Of a stretch of 13,232 nucleotides of DNA, positions 11,958-13,232 are shown piece by piece (the first letter of the stretch is position 1; the number at the start of each line of letters is the position of its first letter). Location of the stretch: assembly GCA_002385415.1 (NCBI GenBank), contig DGDL01000008.1, positions 616-13,847 on the forward strand. The letters are read 5' to 3'. A model generated the notes under the pieces. The model worked only from the letters and a program-made list of their open reading frames with translations. It was not told the origin of the DNA and searched no databases. The stretch is from Clostridiales bacterium UBA3953. Its GTDB lineage: Bacteria > Bacillota > Clostridia > Oscillospirales > CAG-272. The translations under genes and the position numbers were made by a program.

Positions 11958-13232
11958 AATGAAAATTCTGAGCGCCGTTGCTGTCTTTGCATTATGTGCG
12001 GTTCTGCTTGCCACAGGTGCACAGGCGAAAGTTTATACCACAGACGAGATAGCGGAGATTGCCCGGGGCATTTTGGCGTGTGAGCTTTCAAAAAGCGGGG
12101 CAAGTTCCGTTCAGGTATGGCTTGACGGTGAAAATGCAGAGGGCGCGAGCATGCCGTCCGAGTGGCTTGTTATAGGGCTGCGCCAATCGGGCGAGAAATT
12201 CGACTTTTCTGCCTATGCGGATGCGCTTGAAGCTCAATATCTCATGCGCAGTGCGCGCAACGCGACCGGCAGCCAGAAATACGCGCTCACAATGATTGCC
12301 GCCGGACGAAAAGACGACGAAGCCGTTGCCCGAATTGCTGATGAAACGGTCGGTGCGCAGGGTATAATGAGCTATATTTTCGGTCTGCACCTGATAACAA
12401 ACGGTGCGCCGTCCGAAAACCACACCGCAGACAGCGTCATATCGGAGATACTTTCGCTGCGGCGCGACGACGGCGGCTGGAGCTTGACCGGCGCGCGCTC
12501 GGACGTCGACGTCACCTCGATGGCGGTGCAGGCGCTTGCCCCGTATTACGACGGCAGCGACGAGGTCAAAGCAGCGGTAGACGAAGCCGTCGGTCTGCTT
12601 GCCTCGCGGCAGCTTGAAGGCGGCGATTTTGCAAGTTACGGAAACGAAAACGCCGAAAGCGTCGCACAGGTGATTGTCGCGCTGTCGGCGCTTGGGATTG
12701 ACATTCAGCAGGACAGCCGATTTATAAAAAACGGCAACACCGCGATTGACGGGCTGCTCAAATACAGGCTGCCTGACGGCGGGTTTTCCCACATGCAGGG
12801 CGGGGAATATAATAGCTCGGCAACGGCGCAGGCATATTATGCGCTGGTCGCTTATTTGCGCTGCAGGGACGGCCGCTCTCCATTGTTTGTCTTTGACGAT
12901 GCCGAAATCATCGAGCCGCCCGAAATCGAAAGCGAGCAAAAGTCCCAAGCTAAATCGGCTGAAAGCGAGCCGGTGGCAGAGTCTGCCGGAGATGCCGGGC
13001 AGACCGAAGGTGACGGCAAACAAGCCGAAATCCCCAAAAGCAGCTATAAGCTGTGGGTGATTTTGGGCATTGCCGCAGCCGCGGCACTGGTATGCGCGCT
13101 GTTTTGGCTGACAGGCCAGCGCAATATAAAAAACTTCATTTTTATAATACTCCTTGCAGCCATTGCAGCGGCGGCTGTGGCGCTGGTAGATATAAAAACA
13201 GCGAGCGAGTATTACACCGGCACGCTCGAGCC
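11944..13232 (+). CDS. Exported alpha/alpha-toroid (prenyltransferase/squalene-cyclase-type repeat) protein, C-terminus off the window
   Basis: The frame starts at ATG 11944, overlapping the DUF4430 gene by 14 bases (ATG 11959 is an in-frame alternative), and stays open for 429 codons to the window edge. A signal peptide ends near GAQA (about 28). Repeats of the alpha/alpha-toroid type follow: DDGGW then DVDVTSMAVQALAPYY (175-201), LEGGDFASYGNENAESVAQV (224-243), and PDGGFSHM then SSATAQAYYALVAY (277-304). An acidic, low-complexity linker (about 318-362) leads to two membrane helices (369-389, 398-415), then EYYTGTLE. Squalene cyclases, protein prenyltransferases and the N-terminal cobalamin-binding domain of intrinsic factor/transcobalamin share this fold. 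No catalytic DXDD-type motif is obvious; SDVDVTS is the nearest. Context points to cobalamin binding, by inference. The long minus-strand frame opposite (12088-13023) is a shadow. Confidence 0.78.
   Translation, partial: MKNNKMKILSAVAVFALCAVLLATGAQAKVYTTDEIAEIARGILACELSKSGASSVQVWLDGENAEGASMPSEWLVIGLRQSGEKFDFSAYADALEAQYLMRSARNATGSQKYALTMIAAGRKDDEAVARIADETVGAQGIMSYIFGLHLITNGAPSENHTADSVISEILSLRRDDGGWSLTGARSDVDVTSMAVQALAPYYDGSDEVKAAVDEAVGLLASRQLEGGDFASYGNENAESVAQVIVALSALGIDIQQDSRFIKNGNTAIDGLLKYRLPDGGFSHMQGGEYNSSATAQAYYALVAYLRCRDGRSPLFVFDDAEIIEPPEIESEQKSQAKSAESEPVAESAGDAGQTEGDGKQAEIPKSSYKLWVILGIAAAAALVCALFWLTGQRNIKNFIFIILLAAIAAAAVALVDIKTASEYYTGTLE

Noticed and set aside
12088..13023. Long minus-strand frame of 311 codons
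   Set aside because: It is opposite the toroid gene, whose signal peptide, repeats and membrane helices make sense; the minus frame has no recognisable domain.

Overview
The window looks like a chromosomal piece of an endospore-forming Clostridia-type Firmicute. The reasons are a clear forespore sigma factor (sigG), strong Gram-positive promoters (four TTGACA-N17-TATAAT-like), GGAGG-type ribosome binding sites, a lipoprotein branched-chain amino acid binding protein, an ECF-transporter S component, and secreted proteins with Gram-positive membrane/wall anchors. No RNA genes, CRISPR or transposase genes are visible.

Layout. 1-401 (minus): N-terminal part of an AI-2E family membrane protein with its own promoter. 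739-2583: an A+T-richer, visibly broken ABC exporter locus (ATPase plus FtsX/MacB-type permease). It is in three pieces, the middle one inverted; two single-base frameshifts and loss of the ATPase C-terminal half mark it as a relic. 2762-3627 (plus): a sigma-F-like promoter and sigG. 3689-5588 (plus): a consensus promoter, a structured leader ending in a terminator hairpin, an ECF S component, and an overlapping gene fusing an unknown N-terminal domain to a uridine-kinase-like P-loop kinase. 5704-10614 (minus): a complete liv operon, livJ-livH-livM-livG-livF, with promoter, a large hairpin after livJ and a final terminator. 10745-13232 (plus): promoter, cobalamin riboswitch, terminator, then two overlapping genes for exported proteins; the second runs off the window.

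How the genes work together. LivJ captures branched-chain (or similar) amino acids outside the membrane and LivHMGF import them. The ECF S component probably takes up a small vitamin-like molecule that the coupled kinase could trap by phosphorylation; the substrate is unknown, and the leader may sense it. The most interesting unit is the B12-riboswitch operon. It encodes a secreted protein with a DUF4430 (transcobalamin C-terminal-like) domain and a second exported protein with an alpha/alpha-toroid (prenyltransferase/squalene-cyclase-type repeats). These are the same two fold types that make up animal intrinsic factor and transcobalamin, here on separate chains and placed under cobalamin control. 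I infer a split, cell-surface, transcobalamin-like cobalamin capture system.
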